A DNA stretch of 64,000 bases from Asterella californica (GCA_036924285.1 JAYKYS010000018.1:6510001-6574000), one strand, 5' to 3'. Shown: positions 35,014 through 49,043, counted from the first letter of the stretch. The notes: a model not told the origin generated them from the letters alone. Made by a program: numbers and translations.

Positions 35014-38000
35014 TATCTTCTTCACTAGAATCGGTGTCGTCGTCTTTAGAAGTATACAAGAGTTCTTCCTCTTCATCACTAGAAGAACCAAACAAAATCT
35101 TCATCTCTAAGATATCCTCGATATCTATAAAAATCTATTGCTTCTCTGTCAATCTCGACATGATGACAACAAAGAATGAAAGATGAATCTCACGATGCTC
35201 ACTGAAGCGTGAAAATGATGAAATGACCACGATTGTCTCAAGTGAGGAACCCTAACCTGAACTTGGTGACTTTCAACTTAAAAAAAACATGGCAAATTCT
35301 TTGATGTGCATGTGGTACTGCCAACTACCAATGTCATATTACAAGAGCAATCCTATTACGAGAGTTACGTCTGAAGACGTAACTATTTACGCTCAGGTTT
35401 GAGTGGTCCTATTGCTTACAATGAGGTCGCTTAACTAATAATCGCAGACGGTCGAAGTCCATTTTTGTTCTCTCTTGGCGAATCAGCTAGACAACCAATC
35501 TTTCTGGTTTCTTGTCTCATTTGGTACGTCTCAATGCAACCGCGTGAGACAAGAGGAAACATTTTCTTCGGATGTGTAGATCAGTACCGACTTTGAGTAT
35601 CATTTATGATATTTATCATTATTCTAATATGCAATATGTAATATTGTTATTATTATTATTATTTTAAAATATACTATTTTTAGAATTTTTAGAATTTTCA
35701 AGATCTTAATTCTTTATAATTTATAGATTAATTTAAACTTGAACCTATATATATGTTTTCTGAAAATTAGTACTACTAAATTATTTTAATAAGTACAATA
35801 CATATCAAATAATGTTTGAGATATTTTTCTTCTAATATAAGTTCATTTTTCTTAGTGCAATACGTTGTAACCAATTGTCAAAGTATCCTACACATAATAC
35901 GATGTTTGGATTGGCTTCTCGAGTTTAATTCAACTTACACAAAAAATAACTTCTGGAAATTGAAGATTATATTTTATATGACATTTTGCTAATAAAAAAT
36001 ATTGAAGTATGATACTAATAAAAATATTAATACTAATTATAGTTATAATTAAGCAAAAGTAATATATTAATATAATTCTATACTTAAAACTTTATTAGTT
36101 GAATATATCCAAAAGTATGATAACAAATCTCGTACATATATATAACTCATGTACAAGTAATATCTCGCTTGCATATCATAATCACTTAAAATTTTCAAAC
36201 TAACCTAAATCTTTTATATTTTTTTTCTAAAGTATCTTTAATGATTAATGATTATGATTAATTCTTCTTATACTTATATATTGAAGATATATTTCTTAAT
36301 ATCTTCATTATTATAAATAATATTAAACTAGACCTTCATCCATTAATAATAATTAAATAATATTATATGTATACATTTTTTCATACCTTCATTAAGTCAC
36401 ACATAGTATAGTAATAAAATTCAGTTGACTCTCTCGAGACAACTTCGTATTATTGTAGCTCGTTTCTCGTCTCATTCCTTCCATCTGAATGTAGCTGCAC
36501 TAGACCATTTTCTATTGCAATTCATGAAGAAAGCTGCTGGATTATCAGCGGGAGGCACATCTCGACGACAAGTGAGGCACAAGACATGCTCTTCGGAATT
36601 GATCCGCACACAACTTGCATTTGCACCACCACAACTAAACTTAATTTTTCTTCTTCTTGCTGTTTTATTCTTTCATGATAAGCGACCGTCAATATGTACA
36701 CTCACAACATCAACATTCGTAAGCTAATTTTGGTGCTCCTTCAGTTATAACACTATATACATCTTGCCTTGTCTAGTGATTTTGTCATGCACGACAAGGT
36801 CATTTAGCAAAATTTACACGTGTTCCATGCAGTTCTTCATACGAGTTGTCGCGTTGTTGTCGAGAGAGATTTCTTCACAAAGAGGCACTCTATCAACCTC
36901 TCCTCGCATGACATCAAACTTACACATCTGCTAAGCTAAGTGCCATCAGCTACTTCAGTTCTATGTTGCGATAAGTGTCATGTCTTGAACACTCTTTCTT
37001 CACTATATTTTCTCGTCACTACTCATATAATGACACTGATGCATCTTTGAATCCCTGAATCATGATAAACTCTCCGGACAGCCCACATTTCTGAAGCTGT
37101 ATTTGTCATAAGACACTCGGATTTGAGACGATCTCTATCTTATCCCACTCGAAAACGTCCTCTTTTGCACAATCGTGATTTGTTGCCAATCAAGAATTCT
37201 TGTACATCTCTCCATACTTCTCTCCACCTTTCACATCTTTAGATGACGTCAATCCCTTGACATGTCACATCATAACGTATAAGAACTGTTGTCTTGAAGA
37301 CATACGATTCTATAATCATCTTAATATTGAGTATTGTGAATGTGCATCGCAGTTTCTTTTACATTCTGATTTTCTGAAAATTGGACGCCACTTCTCTATA
37401 CTGTCTGGACCTTTTATGTACCTGAAAACTACAAATGACACTTTTTGGCTGGTGCTCGATGATAGAAATTCACACATATTTAGTTATCCATGATATTTAT
37501 GAATATTCCTTTTAATCTCTTGAACCACAATAAAATATATTTATCGTATTCGCTACTTGTCATGTGTGTGTAGAGTGCTTGATCCTTCCATGTATCGATA
37601 TTGCTGTCCTCACTTTTCTCGTTCTTTTTTTCTCAATAATGCTCCGAATGCAAGCTAGAGAGAAGAAGAAAAAATCGACAGAGAAAAGACTGGAGTTGTT
37701 GATTTCAATATGCAAGACGCACAGCGAGAAGGAGAGAGGGGGACCTTGATGTTGAACTATTACTAGATATCCAAGTGAAGACTCTTGCACTTGGTTGACA
37801 GACAATAAAACCTGTTGGAGAGAGATTTTTGTCAAGTCTTTGAGCAACAAAAGACTTCAAATGTTGGTAGGAATGTTGGGTTCTTGTCTACAAGATGAGA
37901 AGGAAGATCTTCCTCATATGTGTGTCAAGAACGTGTAAAAACACATGTTATATGATGGACAAGAATTGTACATGTTGATGAGAGGTGCCGATACAACAAA

Positions 38001-40059
38001 TCGTGTTGAACTGAATTATGCGAATGTGTTGTCTAGAGCATTATACTTTAGCATGTATATAAATAATCATCCACTATTAATTACACTTCGGATCTAGCTC
38101 ATAGCCATGTTAGCATCCAAGAAGTAGTGCTTTTTCATGTTGGTTGCTGCAAGCTGAAATGGAGACTCGAAGAGCGGACTCATTGTTGGTAGTATTTGTC
38201 AATCCTCGAGAAATAATTCCAGAAGATGTGCAAAATATATATATATTTGCAGACAATTCGACAATGTAGTCAATGCAAGCGCATATATCTGGATCAAGCC
38301 GTATCGACTGTCAACAACCACGAGTTGGAGTCTCTGAATCGTTGGTACTAGCAGAGAACTCATGACCACACCCAGACGAACTTCTGGAATTTGTTCCACT
38401 GGTTGATGCAGACACGACTTTCAAATGCATGTAGGGCGATGGAGGAATAGATAGACAGTAGACATTAGTAGGATAAGTATAATTTATTGTTTCATACCAC
38501 GAATAGGTTTCTATGTACAGTAGGTAAACCACAATCGAAAGAGAACTGCATGTACGGTAATATATGTATGCGTGAACAAATGTTATGACTGATGGCCGTC
38601 TTTAAATGCACATGCCGCTAAGCATAGAGGGTGAATCAGTATTTGAACCAGAACATATTCAACAGAAAGTACCTTTGAGAGGCAGCCATTGCGCAGATTG
38701 GAAAATACAACAATTCTCAGGAGTAAATTTTGACCTTTGAATAACTTCCAAAACGTGAAGTGAAAAAAGGTATGCAAAGTGCAGTTTTGTCCACATAGAA
38801 GAAAAAGACAATCGTGTACACAGCTCAGAAAATAAGGATGAACTATTGGCTAGCAATCAATTTCAGAAGAGTTTAATAAAAACATCAGGCAGCATGGAAA
38901 AACGCATTGTATGGAAAATTACAAGATACATGCTCTACTGAAAATACATTTTAGAGGGGAGGTGGCAAATTCTGGTTAAATTTATCATACTAGATTAACA
39001 TTATTAAATTTAAATTTTTAAGTTAGAGTAACTCACTTGATAACACATGGCCTCAACAGTAAGAAAAACCCATGAGCACAACATAAACTGACGCTTCTCT
39101 TGGTATAAACACCTCTCCTCGAGGGTTTCACTAGTTAATTTCTTAAACATAACTGAATAAAATAGAGTCTTTTTATTCGAGAAAGAAAAATTGTAAAGTT
39201 TATTTTTCTAAAAATACACTATTTTATATAATTTTTGAAGTTTTAAAGTAAAGAAGATTCTGAAATTCAAAAGTGATAATTTTTACTTAAAAATATATAT
39301 TTTTTATACTTAAATAGAAAAATAAAATAAAATATTTGATTTATGACTTAATTCACATGTGGTATAAAAATAAGTCTAAATGAATCCCTCGAACACCTCT
39401 CCCTTGCAAGAGTAAAAATATTTAAAATTTAAGAAGCATAATTTATAACCTAACCCTTTCAAGAAGAAGGATCAAGATATAAATGAGAAGGTTTGAATAT
39501 AATTTATTGAACGAGAAAAACTATAAGAGACGAAGCTTTGGTAAGTGTCGACCATCTTTATCTTCGTAGATTACAAAATTCCTTGCAAAATATGAAACAT
39601 GGTCAAATATAAGCTTTACTGGAGTATAGAAAATAGAATGGGAGGAGTATAAGCTTGACTGGAGTATGAATACGAATAAAGAAAACATTATTGTTCACGA
39701 AACTACATAAAGACGAATTAGTCAGAGAAGAAGTGGTTGGACCATCATATGTAAGGTAAAAAACACTCTAGATGGATACAAGCATATTAAAGATCATGTC
39801 TCCATGGTAATGAGTTGTACAATGCATTCTCTCGGATGAAAATGTATATGGACTCCCAAGTATATGCGCCTAGCCCCAGTTCAGTTCAAGTATTACAGCA
39901 CTTTTGTATTTCTTGACATATTATTTTTCTTCACAACCAATCAGATGTCTTCTTGGAATACTCTAACTCTGTTTTAATTTTTCAATTATCCCTTTAAATC
40001 CTCTACAATTTCTCTGACTTCAAATATTTGTTAAATTAACACCTCAAATGATCTGCCAC
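35014..40059. other. AT-rich spacer between the E repeats, left part
   Basis: No intact gene was seen. At 34,998-35,104 the minus strand encodes a short acidic run (Ser/Asp/Glu) continuing repeat E. At about 36,900-37,150 the minus strand gives TASEMWAVRRVYHD-like text reminiscent of Copia Gag, which is too weak to call. At 38,199-38,532 there are Ser/Thr-rich minus-strand frames of unknown origin. Small runs such as (TTA)n lie near 35,645. Confidence 0.35.
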
Positions 40060-40064
40060 GCACG

Positions 40065-40140
40065 GAGGATGGTCTACCGGGTTTGAACTCCTGACGTGAT
40101 GCACCAGATCTTGTCCGCTGTCCGCTGGGCTAACTAGAAC
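40065..40140 (-). mobile_element. tRNA-derived SINE-like head
   Basis: On the minus strand, CTAGTTAGCCCAGCGG (A box within 40,122-40,133) is followed about 40 nt on by GAGTTCAAACCCGG (B box, 40,077-40,090). Both match the tRNA-type Pol III promoter closely. The arms do not fold into a complete tRNA, so this is a SINE head and not a tRNA gene. Confidence 0.55.
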
Positions 40141-43069
40141 CTTTGTAAAAAAATGTTCATCTCATATACTCATTCAAACACATGAGACCAGTGACGGGAG
40201 TACGTAGATGGGTATATGAAATACATTGACATGTTTATTTCTATTATCTAAACAAGTCCAGACGGCCGAACCAATCTCCGTTGACTATTTTATACCCGGA
40301 CGCCACGCTTGTCCTTTTCCGCCTCTTCCCCACTTCGGAGACTGGGATGTATATGGACTGATTAAATTGCAATATGATTTCTGCAACAATATGGAATCCC
40401 TTAATTTATTGATGATGCTATCATCCTGCAAGTCAAGCGCGAAAAAGCTATTGTTAATCTAGAGATTTTCAAGATAGGCAAAAAGATGCTCATTCGTCAA
40501 GAAAAGGAGGAGAGTCGTTTTGCATTAGTAGATCACTAGTTCCAAGGAAGCACAAGTTCTACATAGAGAAACTATGAGTTCATTCAGTTTTCTGGTATGC
40601 AAATAAAGGAAAAGGAGATGAACGAGAGTGTAATTGTATGAAAATATAATTTATCATAATTAGTATAACTAAACTTCCAGTTCCTCGTCACTAGTAGAGA
40701 TGTTCTCGATATTGCTTTTAGATATTCTATGCAAAAAAAGACTTGCATATCATGGACTTAATATAGAAAAGAAAATACAATGTTCTGAAAATATATCATC
40801 CGCCATTCATACTAGTTTTTGCAGAAAATATAATAATCATGTGAACTATAGCTAGTATAACCCTCTTGACTCTTATTCTTATAACGTTTTATTAATTCTT
40901 CATGGGAGTATTTCAAGCGAAATTATCTTCTATAGTCCCGTTACATATCTAGGTTTTTCAATGTGACAAGTTCAGAAATCTTCTTCAAGTGAGCTCTAGT
41001 TATAATTTTTGTATTTATTTACCAAATATGAATGATAATACTTCGAGTGGAATTGGCAAGAATTTTATAAAAGATTTATCTTCTCGAATTGCCTCAGGTT
41101 CGAGAGTAAAAATAAACAAAGTACTGATCTTTTTTATTGAATAAGTTAATCTTAAAATAAATTTGAAACAGAAGCTGACGTGATTACTGACTACCATCAA
41201 TTCTTAAGTCTGAAGTTCAAAATTTTCAGTTAACTTTGATATATATAAACTATTTTCTTGCGAAAAACCTTTGTACATATGCTTAATACATCATGATTTT
41301 TTTCATATTTGGATTTTTATTTATAAATATCCATTATTGTATATATTAATAAAGAGTTCTATATATAAAATAAATACTCTTAATTCAAATAAGTCGTATG
41401 AGTAATAGTTTTGAGTTTTATAAAAAAACTTTTATAAGTTGTGTATATCAATCTTTACTCCTTTTATTGTTGGCTTTTAGATGTATCGTACACTAATTCA
41501 TTTAGGAAAGAGATATATGTTTAATTTTAGTAATATTAACCGTACGTATTACCGTATCAATATCTTGTTAGAACTATAATAAATTGGAAATTCAAAACCC
41601 TACTCATTATTTGTCCCATGAATTATATTGCTCAAATCTCAAATATTGCACATATTGAATCTAACAAAAGTATTGTATTAAGTACTAAGAAAATCTGTAC
41701 TTCAAACCTCTATTATGGTTTGCATAAATGTATTAGTATCTCTGATCATATTTCAGTTATTAACTAGTGTAATTCATCTACGAATCTATTATGACTTTTG
41801 TTAATTCAGTGAAAAATATTTGACTCATTTGCACATCATGATAATGTATGACACTGAAAAGAATATATTCAAGATGCATTTCATGCATTCATTAGTTGTT
41901 TGACTCACTATTCCGCTGTATGATATCGTGTATTATCAATTATATTATATATGGTACTCACTCATCGTATTAGAGCCAGCTTAGTATTCAAGAGATGTTA
42001 ACTTAAAAGCTCAGCGCATCTTCAGTGGCTTGGGTGGTGGTGTGACCTCTTATGAAAAGAGAACTTAAGAATCTTGCAGCAAGCTGGATTTTTGTTCTCT
42101 CTTTTACTTGTTCTCACAGATGCAAGCTCATACAGTTGGCCAGTAACTACATATTTCGCCACTGAGCTTGACACTTAGCTCGCCACACGAAGAAGTTATT
42201 GATGTAACTTCGTATTGAAATGACAACAGCAGCAAATTCTTTGGCAAAGAGTAGGATAGTTAGAGTAGTTGAGAGAATAGTTAGGGAGATGAAGGAGATT
42301 AGAGAGACAGTCAAGTTGTCATTGAGTAGTATAGCTAAGGAGTTACAATTAAGTAGAGTAGACACTTCCATTTCGCATACTAGGGACCTTCATCTGGTGG
42401 TCCATGTGCACCAACTGCTCCATAAGCAATTAGATACGTCATTTTTGGATGATGTTGTATATAAGCATTGTGTTGTTTGTTCTCGAGACCTCTTTGTGTT
42501 TGTTATTTGAATTTCTATTTGAACCGAAGTTTACGAAGTCATTGGAGTTTTATCTATTAAGTTTTCGTAGTTTGTTGTGGTAGGAACGAGACTGCGTGAC
42601 GAAGTTTTTCATAGTTTACATATGAAATCAGAGAAGGAGTTTGACGTGAAGTCTAAGGACAAACCAACTACTACGAAGTCTATTTTACTACAAAGTTAGT
42701 TTTAGAGCAAAGTTTGTTTAGACAAAGTGGTTATTTTTGGAAGTTTCTTTGTTGGATAAGTTCTTCTTAGTAGTGGACTTAGTATTTCATGTTGAGTGAG
42801 AACTTCATATGAAGTATTTTCGAGAATAAATTGTAGTAGAACAACTTAGTGTGAAGATACTTAGCATTTATAGTGTTAGAGGTTACTTAGTAGCACTTCA
42901 ACAATACTTCTCAGTGAGGACTTGTCATCCGTGGCTTTGAATTCTTGTTGTTTATCTGTTTCTTGAGGTCCCTGATGTGTGTAGTATATGTTATGTTATT
43001 TGTCAGGATTATCAACTTTGTCTTGTTGGATAGACTTGAGTTTGAACTCCATCGAGAATGATTTCTGCC
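40141..43069. other. AT-rich spacer between the E repeats, right part
   Basis: No recognisable gene was seen. The 96-codon plus-strand frame 42,220-42,510 has an amphipathic, coiled-coil-like start (RIVRVVERIVREMKEIRETV) but no family assignment. Confidence 0.35.
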
Positions 43070-44323
43070 CGTTGTCTTGTCGTGGACCGGCTCTTACTTG
43101 AAAATATATTTTTGATACTTATCATTATCGTTCCAAGACGCTCATAGGACTAAAAAATGAGTTTTTCTACACAACTTCGGATCTTCATTTTCATTACATC
43201 AATTGGTAGAGCTCATTGTCATCTTTTCATTGGCACTTCATCTACTTCATTTGGACGCATAGTGGTGGAGTAACAAGACTCGAAAGATGAGAAAATCAAG
43301 CTAACTATTACTGAATGGATATTTGCAGTTCCTGGGGCTATACTAAAGACACAAGGGGTCTGCTTGTTTATTATCTGTGAAAAATCTTCATGTACGTGAC
43401 TGACGTAAAGGAGCAACTTTAAGAGGTTAGCTTGCATCTGCGATATGTCGGTGGACGATTCGGGAGATTTGGAGATCCAATGCAAATGCACAAGACGTCA
43501 TTGGGTTCAGATCTATGCATGCTACGCACTGGTTAAGACAGTTCATGAAGAGGCAGATCGAGGAGTGTGTTCTCGGAGAAATTGAGACGTAGGGAAAAGT
43601 TTTGGAGTGCTTCAATGATCTATGAAGGAGAGTTGGACCGTTCGGGCCGTTCCAGAATCTAAACTGGTTGTCCTTAGATCCATCGAGATCAGAACACCGA
43701 GTTCTTCAGGAAATTGAAGACGATACAAAATTTCATCAGACGATTTGGGAGTTCTGGGTGAAATTGGTCCACTGGGAAGCGCTTACGTCTGTTTTTTGTC
43801 GTCTACGACCTGAGGTTGAGTTGTTCTTCACGATCAATGAGCTAAACTCTTCGTTCTTCATGTCTAAGCGACCAAGGAGTCATCACCTACGCATAGGAGA
43901 AGACTGTATGTGGATTGGATTGTTGGTTTGGGTGTGATGAGCGAGTTTGAGCCGCATGGAGTCGATTGACGTCTAGTTTTTTCTTCCAGCGATCAAATTT
44001 CTTGCGTGGTTTCTTGAGGAGAACTCCAAACAACTTGTTTGGAGTCTCGTTGGGTTTAGGATAGCTAGATCTACCTACCAGAGAAAAAAGATATCAGATA
44101 AGACAATTCGTTCGGATGGTGTGCGTGATTCTAAACTGCATGAAGGAGGTTTTGGAGGTTTGGTCACCTGCGATCGAAAATCGATGAAATCTCGGCTGTC
44201 GAGAGTCGGATTTGGGAGTTCTTGAGACCAATAGAGTCAGGAAGGAAGGCCTTGTCGACATCTGAATATCGTTTGACAAAAAAAGGAAGTTCTCTGATAG
44301 GTCTTTTTTGATTCCTTCGCTAC
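43070..44323 (+). repeat. Dispersed repeat E, copy 2
   Basis: Direct repeat of 33,765-35,013 with numerous substitutions and small indels. The spacing between copies is about 9.3 kb. The copies end at the same place (GTCTTTTTTGATTCCTTCGC), but I find no TG...CA ends, primer-binding site or polyprotein between them. Confidence 0.75.
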
Positions 44324-45259
44324 GGTTTTTGTCTTTTTGAGTTTGTTAGAAATCTAGTTTGTTATGTACAGCTTGTGGTAGCTAGCATTAGCTCAGGGCT
44401 TGTACATGGACGTTGTTTGAGCTTGGGAATCATGTGACATTGGTGCAACTCTTTTGTTAGCAAAGGGATGTTTCTCTTGCTTTGAGCTACGCTTCGATAG
44501 TTTTGGATATGGGTTGAGATTTAGGGGCTCGTTTTAGATGGGTTGGTGCAAATTACAAACCGCTCAAGTTTGTTTCTCTTTTTTGCATTCTTAGAGAAGA
44601 AGAATCAGAAGTGTATATAAAGTAGGAGTCGATATACCTTGCGATACTTGTTCTCGTGGTTGTTTCTCTTTGTCTTGTCTTCGTTCGGCACACTACATCT
44701 CCATAGTCAATAACTTCACATTTTCCTAGACAACCTTCACGTAAATATCCAACATGATACAGTGAGAATAAAAAACAACTGTAAAGAATCACTTTTGTCA
44801 CTTGTTTACTATGGATGATATTTACTTGCATCTTTGTGGGTTCGACTTTAATATTACTACTTTCAGGCATCTATTGGTTTTCTTGTGTGTTACACTTATA
44901 GTATCTTTCTGTTGTACTAGAATAGTGTTACGATAGCTGGATTGATGGATAGCTAGCGTCGCTGGAAAACTATTAAGTTAGTGATATAGAGTTATTTTCA
45001 GTTAAATGATATAGAGCTGAGTATTTTATATAGAGCACAAAAGGATATGTTTGTAACACAATTTCTACAACTTCTACATATTTTTTGGATCATAACAAAC
45101 TTTAGTCTTGAATCGAAAGAGTACAAGGTCACTTGTGCTAGAAGAGTAGTTAGAGAAACATTTGGGTTGAAAAATCAAGGTTTAGAATCAACTTGTTCGA
45201 GTCAAATATCTCTACACAGCCAAATACCAAATGTATTCCTAGACACAAAAACACGTTAT
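44324..45259. other. Spacer without recognisable genes
   Basis: I see no supported feature. The minus-strand frame 44,553-44,870 carries no known motif. Confidence 0.35.
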
Positions 45260-45860
45260 ATGCACATCGGATCTGAATCATTTTTCTCAACTTGTATATG
45301 AAAGCTATGATGGAATCAAATCTTGAAGTAGTTTGAGGTAACTCGCAGACTAGCTCTATTGTCACATGTTCCTAACGATGTGTTAGTGTCAGTGGTGGTT
45401 GAAGTAATCATATTGGTAACTGATCGATCGCTTTGATAAGCTGATATGTTAAGTAGCTCCGAACATACATTGTCATATCATCTTGCATCTTAGATCAATA
45501 ATACACCCTCTGTGCAGCTTCTAAAGGTCTTCTCAACACCGACATGACGTGTAGTTGCTGAATCGTGACATTTAGATAGTACCGTGGTACGAAGTTCTTT
45601 GTTATCTAGCATCCACACTCTATCTTTCTAAAATACTAATCCATATAGCATTGTGGCTTTATCCTCGTTGAGCACTAGAGCTATTTTTGTGTCTTCTTTC
45701 GTTGCTTCTCTCAACAAATCGCAACATCCTATATGCAATTTTCACTTTCGTGATCATATTGTTGATACAACATACGTATAAGTGCATCAGCAAGTTGTTT
45801 CTTGCCTTCCACGTACATGATCTTCACGTTGAATCGTTGTCATCACTCCTCCCAGCGATT
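45260..45860 (-). pseudogene. Ty3/gypsy pol remnant (RNase H end to integrase), decayed
   Basis: The minus strand reads KIMYVEGKKQLADAL (RNase H C-terminal region), then RVWMLDNKELRTTVLSKCHD and TTRHVGVEKT (integrase zinc-binding His part). The following pair is YVRSYLTYQLIK, where both Cys are lost. Next comes VTIELVCELPQTTSRFDSII, the first integrase catalytic block with Asp changed to Glu, after which homology ends near 45,265. Stops interrupt the frame. This is a different family from the pol at the left edge and lies opposite the neighbouring plus-strand pol remnant. Confidence 0.7.
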
Positions 45861-46419
45861 TATCGATAGAGTAGAACGGCTGCTTATCACAAAACTACGC
45901 ACATATCAAGCAGAGAGCCCTACCTATACGTCATATTGAAACGAAGCACGAACTGCATGTAAGAAGTTTTGTTTTCCGTCTCTCAGAGGCCTATTCTTAT
46001 GACAGCATTGAAGAAATACTCCTCGTACGTGATCTTGCGACGAAGGACAGGATGAGCATCTCCTACCAGTTCAGTTCTCCATCCAGATGTGCAATAACGT
46101 TATCGGAAACTGAGTTATAAAAGAAAGGAATACTTAGGGCTCTTTCGCACCTAAATTTCTGAAATAGTTTCCCAAAAACTGTACTGTTATGAGCCTTACT
46201 GAAGAGAATAGATTATCCTAGTTTGTTTTTGCTGCAAATGAGAGTAGGACCGCATCACGTTTTTGTTAAACCTTCAACTTTCGATGGTGTCTAAACGATA
46301 ATTAATAAAAATCGTGTGAATCACTCACAATGAAACACGTCGATACATGAAAGTCGAGCACATATGGCAGATAATCTTAGAATCGTCTTTCATATTGTAT
46401 TCAAGCTGATGATTTATGA

Positions 46420-47450
46420 TACCAAAGAAGAATAGATCATTGCGTTTCATCCAAGACATGTAGCCGATGACCGCAGTTACAATCAAGAATGCAAGAGTAG
46501 GACCAACATGGATGAATTTGTCGAGACGTTTGCAAGACGAGCGATATATTCAATGGGTGATATACTCGAGGTATGATCAATTTCAACTTGCGGAAAAGAG
46601 CAAGGATGTGACAACGATGCGCACACCGCTAGAATTAGTTTGAATATGCATGTTGTCACAAGGAGCTACTAATTCGGTAGCTCATATGATGATAGAGATG
46701 AATATGGTGTTGAGAAATTTCATCCCTAAGAAGACAATGTCATTCTTGATGATGTGTCGATCAAGAGATGTAAGAAAGACAAAAAGGATGAAGTGTTAGA
46801 TCACAAAGGGTGTCGATGATATGTCGTCTATCACATCAAGAATTGCGAGAAAATCTTAACTTGACTCAAGGAGGTTCATGTTACACTTTCAAGGACAAAG
46901 TCTATGTTTGATGTTAGGAGGTTGTAATCATGGATCACTTATGCGGATCATTTGGACGTAAACCTGATCCGAATAAGGTCGACTCCATCGGGAAGATGAA
47001 GAAGATTTGTAACTCCTTGATTAAAGTACGACAATTTCTAGGTGCTTGCGTATTCTATCATATATAGATTATGCACTATGCTCATGTAGCAGATCCATTA
47101 TATGAATTGGTACGCAAAGGTCATCAGTTTTGATGAGAAGAAAAGCATACGGAGGTAGTACAGAAGCTGAAGGCGTTACTATCATCACCTCTGATACTCG
47201 GAAGGATCGATTATAAAGATGGAAGACTAGTGATACTTACCGTGGATACAAGTTTGATTGCTGTTGGATGGACCGTTGGTCAAGATGACATCAACAAAGA
47301 TATGTTAACTGTACGATTTGGTGCTAAAGTGTTGAGCGCTGGTCAAAGAACATACTCGTAGATAAAACGAGAACTATGGAGAATCATTTTAGCTATGAAG
47401 ATGAAGGAGGAATATCTAACTGGAGCATTTGTTGTCATAGAGCATGAATT
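46420..47450 (+). pseudogene. Ty3/gypsy pol remnant, same family as the left-edge element
   Basis: The translation in shifting frames parallels the pol at 2-2994. It gives YDQFQLAEKSKDVTTMRTPL, QGATNSVAHMM, NFIPKKTMSFLDDV (RT motif C), a YHI..C.KIL block, LIAVGWTVGQDD-like RNase H text and VRFGAKVLSAGQRTY, and ends at FVVIEHEF in the middle of RNase H. Many stops and frameshifts are present, so the copy is much older than the left-edge one. It is truncated at both ends: there is no Gag, integrase or LTR next to it. Confidence 0.8.
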
Positions 47451-48109
47451 TTAGTCTGAGAATACACTATGTATCTAGCTGTAGAGAGATAGGGCAAGAC
47501 CTTAGACCAATTCGATAAAACCCTTGTGCTCTCACTACCCAGTCGATCTGACTTTATCTCGACTCTAGTATATATTTGTCTCGATTTCTTTCGACCTAAC
47601 TTGACCTTAAGTGTAACACACGTGCACCACACAATACAACTAGACATTCAATCATGCTCTAAGCACAGAAAGTATTCATACATGATAACAAATGCTTTAG
47701 TTCACAAAAGCACTTTCAAACAATCCCTTAGGTCGGCCTATGCACTAACAATATTCTCTTGGTTGTTCTCCACGACAAATTATCTAAAATGCATAATTCT
47801 GACCTTCTATAGTTCATTGATATGAGCTCCATTCAAGATGAATCTTACAGCAATGGATAGCCTACTGTACAAGCTTCCCAATGATATTGATAACACATTG
47901 ATTGGATCAAAGTAACTCCTATCATAATAGATCAAAGTTGATCATTTGTAACACTTATAATCCGAAATGTAGAACCCTTCATCATTGACTCGTATGTTTG
48001 ATCTAAGTTTTGAATGATCAAACAAGTTTTAAGCCACTAGAAAGCTTGTCTTCTAGATCTTTCAACAAGATAAAGCATGCACGCAGCAAGCAACCATTGA
48101 GCTCGGGGT
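47451..48109. other. Spacer between pol remnant and repeat D
   Basis: No supported feature. Short frames on both strands have no recognisable product. Confidence 0.35.
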
Positions 48110-49043
48110 GTGACACTGAAGATAACGGTATCTTACAATTAGAGATTCTCGATCAGCAACTTAGACCTAGTGTAACACTTTCTTTGATTATGATCTCTAC
48201 ATCAAATTCACAACATAGCTCCTTGACTCACTTGCAACACCTCCAAGAAGCTCTACCTCCAAACCCCAAGTAGTTTGTTCCAAGCTATACAAGAGATGTA
48301 GGTGAAGTCACTTTTCTTCGTCAATATCCGTCACGCTGTAATCTAAACTTCGGCATCGTATTACTCCCAACTCAAACTTCCAACTGGGCTCAAACTTCGT
48401 AGGAAATTCTCTCTAACCCCTTACTACTACGGGTTTTAAATTTCAACTTCAGACGTCAAACCAATTTCTCGGAATGGATCAAGCCTTTAGTGTGTGCTAA
48501 CTTATGAGCTTTATAAACCTCGATGGTTAAAATCCACGACCCTTACACATTCTCTTAAGCAAATGAGCTAAATTCACAAGTTGTAAAATAATAGGATATA
48601 CTCCAATCCTGAAAATTGTCACCCAGAGATTCAACCTCATGCTCATGAAACAACTCAATCTTTGAATCCAATTAAAATGGTTTTATTTTTGCTTCCCAAC
48701 TGTTACATCTAATTTCAATCAACAATTTCTCCAACCCAAACATAAGACTAATTTACATCAGTGCAACCATCACAGTGTCAACTATATAACCTCCTTGAAA
48801 ACTGAAAGATCATCTCTCAAACTCTCGAGACACTTAGAAAGATTACTTTGGGTATCAATTTGACCTCTTGACTTTGAACGACCATAATTCCACACTTAGA
48901 ACTCCAAATCGATCGGTCTTCTCCTCTAGATCGTACACCTTGAGAGCTTTCTAATGAGATCTCATACTCCACAAATGAACCCTGGAAAGGCTTTTGAAAC
49001 TCCAAAACAGTCCTTAGAACTTAGATTAACTTGATTGGTCAAA
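48110..49043 (-). repeat. Dispersed repeat D, copy 2 (minus orientation)
   Basis: Reverse-complement copy of 31,848-32,770, diverged by point changes and small indels but collinear throughout. Together the two copies form a widely spaced inverted pair flanking the E repeats. Confidence 0.75.

Noticed and set aside
36425..36727. 100-codon frame in a GC-richer patch
   Set aside because: It begins with TTG, has no upstream ATG in frame, and no recognisable product.
36900..37150. Copia Gag-like text on the minus strand
   Set aside because: Only one short stretch (TASEMWAVRRVYHD) is suggestive, with stops on both sides; too weak to list as an element.
33765..44323. The E direct repeats as the two LTRs of one retrotransposon
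   Set aside because: No TG...CA ends, primer-binding site, polypurine tract or polyprotein text lies between them, and the copies are strongly diverged.
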